Below, in pieces: positions 1 through 8,989 of a stretch of DNA of 64,000 bases (positions are counted from its first letter, which is position 1; each line of letters starts with the position of its first letter). Origin of the DNA: Devosia neptuniae. GTDB lineage: Bacteria > Pseudomonadota > Alphaproteobacteria > Rhizobiales > Devosiaceae. The position numbers and the translations under genes are program-made. The notes beneath the pieces are model-generated. The model made no database searches, was not told where the DNA came from, and saw only the letters and a list, made by a program, of their open reading frames with translations. The DNA lies in contig NZ_CP104965.1 of the NCBI RefSeq assembly GCF_025452235.1, forward strand, positions 992,001 to 1,056,000, in the 5' to 3' direction.

Positions 1-205
1 TGGCGTTCGTGGCAGGCGCAGCACCCTCATCCTGACCTCCCCGCCAGGGGAAGGAAATTGGATCGGGGCTCCCGCGACCCGTCGGAACAGGGCGCCCCCG
101 CTCACGCCCCTCCCCCGATTTCGCCATCAAGCCGCCCTGATTTGTCCTTATCGCGCTAGGGGCCTGGATGGCTGTGCGGGTGGTTTTGCCCGTGGCGCCG
201 GGTTT

Positions 206-230
206 ATGGTTAAAATCGTAACCATTTTTT
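206..230 (+). promoter_or_regulatory. 7-bp inverted repeat with T-run; also a CtrA-type half-site
   Basis: ATGGTTA and TAACCAT form a perfect 7-bp inverted repeat around a 6-base loop, followed by a run of T. It could be a weak intrinsic terminator for a gene left of the window. ATGGTTAA (206-213) is also the reverse complement of TTAACCAT, the CtrA half-site known in Caulobacterales and Hyphomicrobiales, and it sits about 70 bases before the lytic transglycosylase start. The remaining bases from 1 to 205 show no gene I can support. Confidence 0.4.
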
Positions 231-280
231 CAGGCCGGCACTCTATCGCGCCTCCTATGGAAACGGTCTAGGATGACCTT

Positions 281-838
281 ATGGCAGATGCACAGATGTT
301 TGGGATGAAGGCGATCGGCGCGGCGGCCATGCTGGCGCTTGTGGTTTCGGGCTGCTCGATGGGGTCGCTCAAGCCTGCGCCCGGCCCGGCGACGGCGGCC
401 ATTGCAGCGCTGGCGCCCACGCAGGCGGGCCATGTGCCCAAGGCCGATGCCGTGCCAATGGCGCCGCAGGCGCTGGGTTATGCGGCCAGTGGGAGCCTCG
501 ATGGGCTGATCGCGCATTATTCCCAGCAATACAGCGTGCCCGAGGCCCTGGTACGCCGCGTGATCGTGCGCGAAAGCAATTACAATCCGGCGGCGCGCAA
601 TGGACCCTATTACGGGCTGATGCAGATTTCCCACGCCACCGCCAGCGGCATGGGTTATCGCGGCTCGCCCGGCGGGCTGCTCGATGCCGAGACCAATCTG
701 CGCTATGCGGTGCGCTATCTGGCCGGTGCCTATGTCACGGCGCGCGGTAATCATGACCAGGCCGTGCGGTTCTATGCTGGCGGCTATTATTACGATGCCA
801 AGCGGGCGGGGCTGTTGGCGCAATCCGGGCTGCGCTGA
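281..838 (+). CDS. Lytic transglycosylase, SLT (goose-lysozyme-like) lipoprotein
   Basis: Cell-envelope enzyme of 185 residues predicted to cleave peptidoglycan between MurNAc and GlcNAc, giving 1,6-anhydro ends. A short N-terminal hydrophobic segment ends in a lipobox (LVVSGC, Cys25), so it is probably a periplasmic lipoprotein. The SLT domain covers about residues 75-185: VRESNYNP carries the catalytic Glu98, and YGLMQIS, NLRYAVRYL and a closing RFYAGGYYY segment follow the family pattern. The ATG at 281 has AGGATG about 9 bases upstream; ATG 305 is an alternative that would shorten the signal sequence. It stands alone, with a palindromic repeat right after it. Confidence 0.88.
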   Translation: MADAQMFGMKAIGAAAMLALVVSGCSMGSLKPAPGPATAAIAALAPTQAGHVPKADAVPMAPQALGYAASGSLDGLIAHYSQQYSVPEALVRRVIVRESNYNPAARNGPYYGLMQISHATASGMGYRGSPGGLLDAETNLRYAVRYLAGAYVTARGNHDQAVRFYAGGYYYDAKRAGLLAQSGLR

Positions 839-849
839 TCCGTCTCATA

Positions 850-961
850 CCCACCGGCCATTCCGGCGCAGGCCGGAATCCATTCTAACGAACGACAGAT
901 GCGGTGTGCCTCGCCTTCAGCATGGATTCCGGCCTGCGCCGGAATGACATTGTGGGTGGGG
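850..961. repeat. Long inverted repeat, diverged member of the palindromic family
   Basis: Perfect 25-bp inverted repeat: 859-883 pairs with 922-946, separated by 38 bases. The arms carry the CCGGCGCAGGCCGG core also found in the copies at 7654, 8221 and 35653. The internal loop differs from those copies, so this is a diverged relative. It fills the gap between the transglycosylase and the convergent hybrid kinase and may also act as a bidirectional terminator. Confidence 0.8.
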
Positions 962-994
962 TAGTTTCGAGCAGACACCGCATGCCGCCGTCCA

Positions 995-3334
995 TCACTC
1001 CCGTTGCGCCAGCAATCTTGCGATCTGCGTCGCCAGATCGGTCTGCTGATAGGGCTTGGCGAGCCGGGGCAGATCGGTGCTGGTGCCGCTGGGCAGGTCG
1101 GCATAGCCGGTGGCGAGCAGGATCGGCAGGTCGGGGCGCAATTCCCGCGCCTTGCCGGCCAGCTCCACCCCGGTCATGCCAGGCATGGCATAATCGGTGA
1201 TCAGCATATCCACCTGTTGGCCGCTGCCCAGGATTTCGAGCGCCTGCTTGCCCGAATAGGCTTCGAGCGCGGTGTGGCCGAGATCTTCCACCATATCGAC
1301 GGTGTTCATGTTGATCAGCGCATCGTCATCGACCACCAGAATGGTGGAGGCGGGGGCATCGGTGCGTTCAGGCGGCATTTCGCTGACCTCCGTGACGGGT
1401 GAGGTGGAAACCGGCAGCCAGAGTTCGGCAGTGGTGCCTTCGCCGGGTGCCGAGATCAATTTGAGGGCGCCATCCAGCTGCACGGCCAGGCCATGCACCA
1501 TGGAGAGGCCCAGCCCAGTCCCCTTACCCAATTCCTTGGTCGAGAAAAACGGCTCGATGGCGCTTTTGAGCGTTTCGGCATCCATGCCCGAACCGGTATC
1601 GGCCACGCCCAGGCGCAGGAAGGGGCCGCTCAGGCCCAGCCGGCTATCACTGCCATCCATCTGGTTGAGCGAAATGGTCAATTCGCCGCCCTCGGGCATG
1701 GCGTCGCGCGCATTGACCGCCAGGTTCAAGATCGCCAGTTCGAGCTGGTTGGGATCGACCCGGGCCGGCGGCAGGTCGGGCGCCAGGTCATAGCGGATGG
1801 TGACGATGGTACCCAGCGAGCGCTCCATCAGGCCGCGCATGCCCTCGAGCAATTGGGCCAGGTCCGTCGGCTCGGGCGTCAGTTCCTGCCGGCGGGCGAA
1901 AGCCAACAGCCGCGCCGTCAGCGAGGCGCCGCGCTGGGCGCCCTGGAGGGCGCCGTCGATGAAGCGGCGAATCTGCGGATCGTCGGGCAGCCGCTTGCGC
2001 AGCAATTCGAGATTGCCCTGCACGGCGGCCAACAGATTGTTGAAATCATGTGCCACCCCGCCGGTCAGCTGGCCGATGGTCTCCATCTTCTGGGCATGGC
2101 GCAATTGCTCCTCGGCGCGGTGGCGGTCGGTAATGTCGCGGAAAAACGCTGCCCCGCCCACGATCTGCCCGTCGCCGCCGCGCAGCGGGGCATGCTGGCT
2201 TTCCAGCATCACCTGCCCCGCGGCAAGGGTGGTCAATTCGATTTCCTCGATCGGGCCGGAGACGCCGGCAAGCGCGTCGCGCAGCCGCGGCTCGATAATG
2301 TCGCCCTGTTCGCGGCTGAACACATCGGTCAGCGGCCGGCCCAGCACGGCGGGCGAAGGGAGCCCGAAAATGCGTTCCATCACCGGGTTCCAGATGGTGA
2401 CGCGGAAATCGCTGTCATAGGCGACAATGCCGGCCGGCACGCTGGTGAGCAGCAGGCCCGACAGCGCCCGCTCGCCGCGCAGCGCCTGTTGCGTACGCTC
2501 GCGCTCGGTGGCCAGAGCCAGCATCAGCTTTTCGCGCTCCGCCTCGGCATTGCGGCGGGCGGTAATGTCGGAGACGACGCCCACCAGGGTCTCGGGCCGC
2601 CCATAACGGTCGGGCAGCACGCGGGCGCGGGAATCCAGCCAATGCTCTTGGCCATTGGGCCAGATCACGCGATATTCGATGACCAGATCGGCCCCGGTGC
2701 TGATCGAATCGTGCAGCGCCCGCTGCACCCGCTGGGCATCGGGCGGGGCAATGGCGGCAATCAGATCGGCATAGAGCAGCCTCTCATCGGCGGCCCTGCC
2801 ATAGCAGGCCTTGAACTGTTCGGAGCCGTGCAGCACCTGCTCGGTAATGTCGAGCTCCCACGAGCCCATGCGGCCGGCCAGCAGCGCCGTCTGCAGGCTC
2901 TGTTCGCCCTCGCGCAGGTCATCCAGATAACGGCGCGCTTCATATTGCCGGCGACGGCCGCGCAGCGCATTGCCCACCACATTGCTCAGCGCCTGGGGGT
3001 GGAAGGGCCGTTCGAGAAAAATCACATTGCCCAGCCGCGTCTCGAGCCCGTTGTCGAGGCCGGCAGGAATGCCCTCGTCGCGGCGGGTCAGCACGATAAA
3101 GGGAAAATCGGACCAGGAAGGTTGGTTGGCGACCCATTCGAACAGCGGCCGCAGATTGTCGCCATGCAGGGTTTCATCGGCCAGCAGGGCCACCCCGGCG
3201 CCCTTGTGCAATTGCTCCACCAGCGGGTCGACATGGGTGAAAGTTTCCGCCGTCCAGCCGGCATTTTCCAGCAATTGGCTGGTCTGGGCGCCGTCACCAT
3301 CCGTCAGGATCAATGCCCGTTCCGAACTGATCAC
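995..3334 (-). CDS. Hybrid sensor histidine kinase (receiver-like, PAS-PAS, HisKA, HATPase, REC)
   Basis: Cytoplasmic hybrid kinase of 779 residues; no membrane segment is visible in the chosen product. Order: a degenerate receiver-like N-terminal domain (about 1-130), two PAS domains (about 140-260 and 285-405), a HisKA box GGVAHDFNN with phospho-accepting His429, a HATPase domain, and a C-terminal receiver with VDMLITDYAMPG. Such proteins autophosphorylate and pass phosphate to their own receiver. The signal is unknown. I chose the GTG at 3334, preceded by GGAGGGCC; an in-frame extension to 3571 reads like low-complexity non-protein sequence and runs into the polA promoter region. No response regulator gene is adjacent. 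Confidence 0.85.
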   Translation of the reverse strand: MISSERALILTDGDGAQTSQLLENAGWTAETFTHVDPLVEQLHKGAGVALLADETLHGDNLRPLFEWVANQPSWSDFPFIVLTRRDEGIPAGLDNGLETRLGNVIFLERPFHPQALSNVVGNALRGRRRQYEARRYLDDLREGEQSLQTALLAGRMGSWELDITEQVLHGSEQFKACYGRAADERLLYADLIAAIAPPDAQRVQRALHDSISTGADLVIEYRVIWPNGQEHWLDSRARVLPDRYGRPETLVGVVSDITARRNAEAEREKLMLALATERERTQQALRGERALSGLLLTSVPAGIVAYDSDFRVTIWNPVMERIFGLPSPAVLGRPLTDVFSREQGDIIEPRLRDALAGVSGPIEEIELTTLAAGQVMLESQHAPLRGGDGQIVGGAAFFRDITDRHRAEEQLRHAQKMETIGQLTGGVAHDFNNLLAAVQGNLELLRKRLPDDPQIRRFIDGALQGAQRGASLTARLLAFARRQELTPEPTDLAQLLEGMRGLMERSLGTIVTIRYDLAPDLPPARVDPNQLELAILNLAVNARDAMPEGGELTISLNQMDGSDSRLGLSGPFLRLGVADTGSGMDAETLKSAIEPFFSTKELGKGTGLGLSMVHGLAVQLDGALKLISAPGEGTTAELWLPVSTSPVTEVSEMPPERTDAPASTILVVDDDALINMNTVDMVEDLGHTALEAYSGKQALEILGSGQQVDMLITDYAMPGMTGVELAGKARELRPDLPILLATGYADLPSGTSTDLPRLAKPYQQTDLATQIARLLAQRE

Positions 3335-3614
3335 GCCGACAGGCCCTCCGCGGCGCGGAGCATAGCCGTGGCGCAGCCGCCCCGGGCGGAGCGGCAAAGC
3401 CCGGCCGGGTTCTGCAGATGGCGCGGAATGCGTCGAACCATGTCGCCCAAAAGGCTTGCCCATACCAAAACAGCGGACCACCACAGCGATGATGGCGTAA
3501 AGCCAGCCAACGCCACAAGCCGGTTTTGGTTGCAGGGTTAAATGACCGGCAAGGCTTTTGGGCGGGAACAAACTCCCTTAAAGTCCGCTCGCTTTACGGA
3601 TCGGGAATCGCTTC

Positions 3615-6530
3615 ATGCATCTGCTGCTCGTCGACGGCTCGGGTTACATCTTCCGCGCCTTCCACGCCTTGCCCCAGCTCAACCGCAAGTCGGATGGGCT
3701 GCCGGTCGGCTGCGTCCAGGGCTTTTGCAATATGCTCTACAAGCTCACCGAGGATCTCAAGGGTGAGGACGAGCCCACCCACATGGCGGTGATCTTCGAT
3801 TATTCGAGCAAGACCTTCCGCGACGATATCTACCCCCAATACAAGGCGCAGCGCCCGCCCGCACCCGAAGAGCTGGTGCCGCAATTCCCCCTGACCCGCG
3901 CCGCCACCCGCGCCTTCGGCATTCCCTCCATCGAGATGGAAGGCTGGGAGGCCGATGACATCATTGCCACCTATGCCTGCAATGCGCGCAAGGCGGGCGG
4001 CAAGGTCACCATCGTGTCCTCGGACAAGGATCTGATGCAGCTGGTGGAGCCCGATGGCTCGATCCGCATGCTCGATACCATTCCCCGCCCTGGCCAGCCG
4101 CCACTACGCTGGATTGGCGTGGAGGAAGTGTTCAACAAGTTCGGCGTCGGCCCCGACAAGGTGATCGACGTGCAGGCGTTGTGCGGCGACAGCGTCGACA
4201 ACGTGCCAGGTGTGCCGGGCATTGGCGTCAAGACGGCGGCCGAGCTGATCAACCAATATGGGGACCTCGAAAACCTGCTCGCCCATGTCGACGAGATCAA
4301 GCAGAATGCCCGCCGCGAAAAGCTGCGCGAACATGCCGAGCTGGCCCGCATTTCCAAGCGCCTCGTGACCCTGGCGCAGGATGTGCCGGTGGCGCTGGAC
4401 CTGGGCGCCCTGGCGCGCCAGCCGATCGCTCCATCAGAGCTCTTTCCCTTCCTCAAGGCGATGGAATTTGCCACCATAACCAAGCGCCTGGCCGGCCTGC
4501 TCGACGCCAATCCCGACGACTTTGCTGCCGATCCGGACATCGCCGCCAAGCCGGTGGCCGCTGTCGGTTTCGACAATACCGCCCGCGCCGAGGCTCGCGC
4601 GGCCCGCCAGGAGGCCACCGGCCGGGCCGGCAATGCCACTGTGCTGCACGCCGCCGACATGCATGCCCGGGTCAAGGCCATTCCGTTCAATCCGGATGCC
4701 TATGAGATCATCCGCGATGCCAGCGCCCTGCAGCGTTGGCTCGACTTGATCGTGAGCAATGGCCATGTGGCCACCGACACCGAATCCACCGGGCTCGACA
4801 ACCAGACCGCGGACCTGGTCGGGATTTCGTTTTCCGTTGCCCCCGGCACCGGCGCCTATCTGCCGCTCGGCCATATCGAGGGCAATGACGACATGTTCGG
4901 CGGCGGGCGCGTCGAGGGGCAGATGGATATGCGCGAGGCGCTGGACATGGTGCGTCCCATGTTTGCCGACCGCTCGATCCTCAAGATTTTCCACAATGCC
5001 AAATACGATCTGGGCCTGCTCGCCCGCTATGACATTGCGGTCAATTCCATCGATGACACGCTGCTCTTGAGCTATTCGCTCGATGGCCCGCAATTCAACA
5101 CCATGGCCGAATTGTCCGACCACTGGCTGGGCTTTGCCGGTATTCCCATCAAGGACCTGTTGGGCAGCGGCAAGACGCAGAAGACCTTTGCCCAGGTGCC
5201 GCTGGCCGATGCCGCCCGCTATGCCGCCGAGGACAGTGACATCACCATCCGCCTGTGGCAGGTGCTCAAGCCCCGCCTGGCCGCCGAAAACATGACGGCG
5301 CTCTACGAAACCATCGAGCGCCCGTTGGCCCCGGTGCTGGCACGCATGGAGGGGCGCGGGGTTTCCATCGACCGCCAGATTCTCTCCCGCCTGTCCGGTG
5401 AATTCGCTCAGCGCGCCGCCGCCTTCGAGGCGGAAGCCTATGAGCTGGCGGGGCAGAGCTTTAATCTCGGCTCCCCCAAGCAATTGGGCGAAATCCTCTT
5501 CGACAAGATGGGGCTGGATGGCGGCACCAAGACCAAGACCGGCGCCTGGGCCACCGGCGCCGGCGTGCTTGAGGAACTGGCGCTCAAGGGCGTGCCGCTC
5601 GCCCGCACCATCGTCGATTGGCGCCAGCTCACCAAGCTGATGGGCACCTATACCGATGCCCTGCCCCACTATATCAACCAGCGCACCGGCCGGGTTCACA
5701 CCACCTATTCCCAGCACTCGGTGCTGACCGGGCGCCTCTCCTCCAACGATCCGAACCTGCAGAATATTCCGGTGCGCACCGAGGATGGCCGCAAGATCCG
5801 TAGCGCCTTTGTCGCCGCCCCCGGCAAAATCCTGGTCTCGGCCGATTATTCGCAGATCGAATTGCGGGTGCTGGCCCATATCGCCGACATCCAGGCCCTC
5901 AAGGACGCCTTCGAGGAAGGGCTGGACATTCACGCCATGACGGCGAGCGAAATGTTCGGCGTCCCCGTCCAGGGCATGCCGTCCGACGTGCGCCGCCGCG
6001 CCAAGGCGATCAATTTCGGCATTATCTACGGCATTTCTGCCTTCGGCCTCGCCAATCAGCTGAGCATTCCGCGCGGCGAGGCGGGTGATTACATCAAGAC
6101 CTATTTCGAGCGCTTCCCCGGCATTCGCGACTATATGGAAGAGCAGAAGCGGCGGGTAAAAGCCGACGGCCATGTCAGCACGATCTTCGGCCGCAAGATC
6201 AATTTCCCCAATGCCAATTCGCACAATCCGAGCGAACGCAGCTTCGTCGAACGCGCCTCGATCAACGCCCCTATCCAGGGCTCTGCCGCCGACATCATCC
6301 GCCGCGCCATGATCCGCATGGAACCGGCCTTGAAGAAAGCCGGCATCGAAGCCGACATGCTGCTGCAGGTCCATGACGAACTGATCTTCGAAGTCCCCCT
6401 GGGCACCGAGAACACCGCCATGCCGGTGATCAAGACGGTCATGGAAGGCGCAGCCGAACCCGCCGTTCGGCTAAACGTGCCGATCCAGGTGGACGCGCAT
6501 GCCGCGCATAATTGGGACGAGGCGCATTGA
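3615..6530 (+). CDS. polA: DNA polymerase I
   Basis: Full-length Pol I of 971 residues, used in Okazaki fragment processing and excision repair. The N-terminal 5' nuclease domain starts MHLLLVDGSGYIFRAFHALP and holds the VQALCGDSVDNVPGVPGIG helix-hairpin-helix region. The 3'-5' exonuclease domain (about 360-560) looks active: DTES (Exo I), HNAKYDLGLLARY (Exo II) and YAAEDSD (Exo III) keep the metal ligands. The polymerase domain has motif A DYSQIELRVLAHI, the O-helix RRRAKAINFGIIYG and motif C LLQVHDELIFE. It is transcribed divergently from the hybrid kinase and followed by an AT-richer accessory patch. Confidence 0.98.
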   Translation: MHLLLVDGSGYIFRAFHALPQLNRKSDGLPVGCVQGFCNMLYKLTEDLKGEDEPTHMAVIFDYSSKTFRDDIYPQYKAQRPPAPEELVPQFPLTRAATRAFGIPSIEMEGWEADDIIATYACNARKAGGKVTIVSSDKDLMQLVEPDGSIRMLDTIPRPGQPPLRWIGVEEVFNKFGVGPDKVIDVQALCGDSVDNVPGVPGIGVKTAAELINQYGDLENLLAHVDEIKQNARREKLREHAELARISKRLVTLAQDVPVALDLGALARQPIAPSELFPFLKAMEFATITKRLAGLLDANPDDFAADPDIAAKPVAAVGFDNTARAEARAARQEATGRAGNATVLHAADMHARVKAIPFNPDAYEIIRDASALQRWLDLIVSNGHVATDTESTGLDNQTADLVGISFSVAPGTGAYLPLGHIEGNDDMFGGGRVEGQMDMREALDMVRPMFADRSILKIFHNAKYDLGLLARYDIAVNSIDDTLLLSYSLDGPQFNTMAELSDHWLGFAGIPIKDLLGSGKTQKTFAQVPLADAARYAAEDSDITIRLWQVLKPRLAAENMTALYETIERPLAPVLARMEGRGVSIDRQILSRLSGEFAQRAAAFEAEAYELAGQSFNLGSPKQLGEILFDKMGLDGGTKTKTGAWATGAGVLEELALKGVPLARTIVDWRQLTKLMGTYTDALPHYINQRTGRVHTTYSQHSVLTGRLSSNDPNLQNIPVRTEDGRKIRSAFVAAPGKILVSADYSQIELRVLAHIADIQALKDAFEEGLDIHAMTASEMFGVPVQGMPSDVRRRAKAINFGIIYGISAFGLANQLSIPRGEAGDYIKTYFERFPGIRDYMEEQKRRVKADGHVSTIFGRKINFPNANSHNPSERSFVERASINAPIQGSAADIIRRAMIRMEPALKKAGIEADMLLQVHDELIFEVPLGTENTAMPVIKTVMEGAAEPAVRLNVPIQVDAHAAHNWDEAH

Positions 6531-6604
6531 GGGACGCCTCATGGTAAACACTTTACTAAGCAATAGACTCCATCATCTTTGATTAGCTGATTTGGAGCGC
6601 GATT

Positions 6605-7198
6605 ATGGACTCGACATATCACCTGACGGGCGCGCCCAAACCCACTCTCAAGCGCTTCGCTGACCTCGATGGCCCGGACTACTTTCCCACGCCAAGGTGG
6701 GCGACGCACGCCTTGGTTGCCAACGAGAAATTTGACGGTGATATCTGGGAATGCGCCTGCGGAGACGGCGCCATGTCTAAGGTACTGGAGGGCGCGGGGT
6801 ACGATGTATATAGCTCTGATCTATATGCCCGCCCTTACGGCGAGTCTGGGAAAGACTTCCTGACCACCCAACGAAACGCTTCAAATATCGTAACAAACCC
6901 GCCTTACAACAGTGCAGAGGGGTTTGTTAAAGCGGGGCTAGAAAAGGCCGAAAAAAAGGTGGCCCTTCTCCTAAGGCTTGCTTTTCTAGAGGGAAGTAAC
7001 CGCAATAGAACTATTTTTAACGTAGCGCCGCCGACGCGCGTTTGGGTCTTTAGCGAGAGAATTACGTTTTATCCCTCGGGCGCTACAATCGCGGGTTCCG
7101 GCACAACGGCATATGCTTGGTTTGTTTGGGACAAAGCCAACCTGGGCCAAACGGAGCTTCGTTGGTTCGACCCAGGTTTCAAAGCTCGCTACGCTTAG
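6605..7198 (+). CDS. Minimal phage-type SAM-dependent DNA methyltransferase
   Basis: A 197-residue class I methyltransferase. DYFPTPRWATHALV is the opening typical of phage-borne adenine-type methyltransferases, ECACGDGAM is the SAM-binding motif I, and NPPYN (about residue 100) is motif IV, the catalytic NPPY of N6-adenine and N4-cytosine enzymes. The protein has no obvious separate target-recognition domain, so its specificity is unclear. The start at 6605 follows TTGGAGCGCG. The gene is visibly poorer in GC than polA, which suggests acquisition. It converges on the winged-helix gene, sharing four bases (TTAG) at the two stops. No restriction endonuclease is adjacent, so it is an orphan modification enzyme or half of an unknown pair. 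Confidence 0.75.
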   Translation: MDSTYHLTGAPKPTLKRFADLDGPDYFPTPRWATHALVANEKFDGDIWECACGDGAMSKVLEGAGYDVYSSDLYARPYGESGKDFLTTQRNASNIVTNPPYNSAEGFVKAGLEKAEKKVALLLRLAFLEGSNRNRTIFNVAPPTRVWVFSERITFYPSGATIAGSGTTAYAWFVWDKANLGQTELRWFDPGFKARYA

Positions 7199-7497
7199 GG
7201 CTTAGCCTTTTTTCTTCCCTGCTCAGTAATTCGAAGTCTACCCTTACTTGGAGCGGTGAGGTACCCGTCGGCGATAAAGTTGCCCGGCGTTTTGTGATGG
7301 GACTTGATGTTTCTTAGGCGCTGCTCCCAAATTGCCTCGCCGGGCCGGGTTACAGAGGGCGTTAGATCATTGGTGGTTAAACTGACGTGATCAGGAACTC
7401 TCTTTCGAAGATGCGCTAACGTCGCGTCACCGCTCGGAATAGCAGACAGAACTTTTAGGACTGCTTCAGCAATCTCGTTCTCGGTTGTATCCGACAT
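7195..7497 (-). CDS. Small winged-helix-like protein of unknown function
   Basis: About 100 residues when read from the ATG at 7497, which has a strong GAGAGGGGG ribosome binding site; the frame continues upstream to 7551 without a good start. The C-terminal half (WEQRLRNIKSHH ... GYLTAPSKGRLRITEQGRKKA) resembles the winged-helix fold of Mrr N-terminal domains and similar small proteins near restriction genes. No catalytic residues are evident. It converges on the methyltransferase with a 4-base overlap and shares its lower GC. It could be a DNA-binding partner or regulator of that gene; this is inference. The bases from 7498 to 7653 are AT-rich and hold no other gene I can support. Confidence 0.6.
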   Translation of the reverse strand: MSDTTENEIAEAVLKVLSAIPSGDATLAHLRKRVPDHVSLTTNDLTPSVTRPGEAIWEQRLRNIKSHHKTPGNFIADGYLTAPSKGRLRITEQGRKKAKP

Positions 7498-7653
7498 TTT
7501 TCCCCCTCTCGACCAACACTCTATATTTGCTGTTGTTAGTACGATTATCAAACCAAAAGTGATTTCTTCAAAATCAAAGTAAACCTTCTGGGATCGGGCG
7601 GCACATCCTTGCTACTCATGGGTATAGCCGGTTCGGACTTTTCCTCAATCGCT

Positions 7654-7816
7654 CCCCACCTACGGTGTCACCCCGGCGCAGGCCGGGGCCCATCTCGAGA
7701 TATCACCACACGCCGCCAGATCGCCTGATGCGCCCCCTCGTCACCCACACACCTTGCGGTTGCAAGGCACCTCAGGATGGGCCCCGGCCTGCGCCGGGGT
7801 GACACCGTAGGTGGGG
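7654..7816. repeat. Palindromic repeat, 40-bp perfect arms (copy A)
   Basis: Bases 7654-7693 are the exact reverse complement of 7777-7816. The 83-base centre contains CGCCGCCAGATCGCCTGATG and ACACACCTTGCGG, both shared with the copies at 8221 and 35653. The element therefore has conserved arms and a conserved centre, which a simple terminator hairpin would not. It lies about 50 bases beyond the GIY-YIG gene's stop. Confidence 0.9.
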
Positions 7817-7864
7817 TGACGTTGGTGGTAGAAGAGTGGTGGGCAGGTTGGCGACCCCTCACCC

Positions 7865-8164
7865 TCAACCCTGCCCACTAATCTCCCACCACAGATCCGC
7901 CCAATCCGGATTGCGTTCCTCGATCAGCCGCTCCTTCCAGTCCCGTTTCCACTCCTTGATACGCTTTTCGCGGAGGATGGCCTGGTCGATATCCTCATGC
8001 GCCTCGAACCAGACCAGCCGCTTGCATCCGTGCTCCTGGGTAAAACCAGGTAACAGACCCTGGCGATGTTCATAAGCACGCCGGACGAGGTCATTGGTGA
8101 CGCCCGTATAGACCGTGCCATGCTTGCGGCTCGCCATGATGTAGACGAAGTAGGTTTTGCCCAT
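7865..8164 (-). CDS. GIY-YIG nuclease family protein
   Basis: A 99-residue single-domain GIY-YIG protein of the YhbQ/UPF0213-like group. The paired strands read YFVYIMASRKHGTVYTGVTN (GIY appears as VYI, YIG as VYTG), then DLVRRAYEHRQG with the conserved arginine, and REKRIKEWKRDWKERLIEE at the C-terminus. The biological role of these free-standing domains is poorly known; nicking of DNA is the expected activity. The gene is bracketed on both sides, within about 60 bases, by two copies of the same palindromic repeat, an arrangement resembling a mobile cassette. Confidence 0.85.
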   Translation of the reverse strand: MGKTYFVYIMASRKHGTVYTGVTNDLVRRAYEHRQGLLPGFTQEHGCKRLVWFEAHEDIDQAILREKRIKEWKRDWKERLIEERNPDWADLWWEISGQG

Positions 8165-8218
8165 GGGATGAGAACAACACGGGGCCTCAGTTTTGTCACC
8201 GCCCCAGCCCCAAACTCG

Positions 8219-8362
8219 ATGTCACCCCGGCGCAGGCCGGGGCCCATCTCGAGATCGTGCAACGCGCCGCCAGATCGCCTGGTGAGCACCTTCCGGTCAT
8301 CCACACACCTTGCGGCCAGGGTAGTATCTCAGATGGGCCCCGGCCTGCGCCGGGGTGACACC
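8219..8362. repeat. Palindromic repeat, 29-bp perfect arms (copy B)
   Basis: Bases 8221-8249 pair perfectly with 8331-8359. The centre shares CGCCGCCAGATCGCCTG and CACACACCTTGCGG with copy A, in the same orientation. Together with copy A it encloses the GIY-YIG gene. The rest of 8363-8470 is spacer before the kinase gene. Confidence 0.9.
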
Positions 8363-8470
8363 GTGGGTGGGCGGATATTTAAGCAAAGCGATCTCGCGTC
8401 TGGGGTGGCATAGTGAGCAAACGCCGCTAAACTTCGGGTCACGTCACAACCCTTCCCCTCACATCCCCCC

Positions 8471-8986
8471 ATGACCCCACCGCTCTTCATCATCACCGGC
8501 GCCATGGCGGCCGGGAAATCCACGATCGCCGAGGCGCTTGCAAAACGCCTGCCCAAATCCGTGCACCTGCGCGGCGACATCTTTCGCAAGATGATCGTCA
8601 ATGGCGCGGCCGAGATGGGGCCGGTGCTGGACGATGAGGCGCGGCAGCAGCTGGATTTGCGGCAGCTTCTCGCGACGGATGCGGCGCGCGCTTATCATGC
8701 GGCAGGGTTTGCTGTGGTCTATCAGGATATCCTGATCGGGCAGGATCTGGTGGCGGCGGCGGAGCGCCTGGCCGATCTCGCGCCGCAAGTCGTGGTGCTG
8801 GCGCCATCGGTGGCGACCTTGGCGCAGCGGGATCGGGCGCGGGCCAAGACCGGCTATGGCGAAAATTTTCCGCCCGATATTCTGGCCGAGGCGCTAACGC
8901 GCGAGACGCCGCGCCTCGGACTATGGATCGATAGTTCGGCTATGAGCGTCGAGGACGTGGTCGACGCCATTCTCGGCCACACTTAG
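8471..8986 (+). CDS. P-loop NTPase / small-molecule kinase-like protein
   Basis: A 171-residue protein with a Walker A loop near the N-terminus (GAMAAGKST), HLRGDIFRKM after strand 2, and YQDILIG in the middle. Length and motif spacing resemble the AAA_33 / chloramphenicol-phosphotransferase-like group of small kinases that phosphorylate hydroxyl groups of small molecules. The substrate cannot be told. The gene is monocistronic and directly follows repeat copy B; no clear ribosome binding site precedes the ATG. Confidence 0.7.
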   Translation: MTPPLFIITGAMAAGKSTIAEALAKRLPKSVHLRGDIFRKMIVNGAAEMGPVLDDEARQQLDLRQLLATDAARAYHAAGFAVVYQDILIGQDLVAAAERLADLAPQVVVLAPSVATLAQRDRARAKTGYGENFPPDILAEALTRETPRLGLWIDSSAMSVEDVVDAILGHT

Positions 8987-8989
8987 CCG

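Noticed and set aside
1493..3541. 682-residue plus-strand open frame opposite the hybrid kinase
   Set aside because: Shadow of the high-GC kinase gene; composition is His/Gln/Arg-rich, no domains, no ribosome binding site.
4434..6374. 646-residue minus-strand frame opposite polA
   Set aside because: Antisense shadow of polA with low-complexity composition.
7654..8362. CRISPR array
   Set aside because: Only two long palindromic copies around a gene; no short direct repeats with regular spacers.
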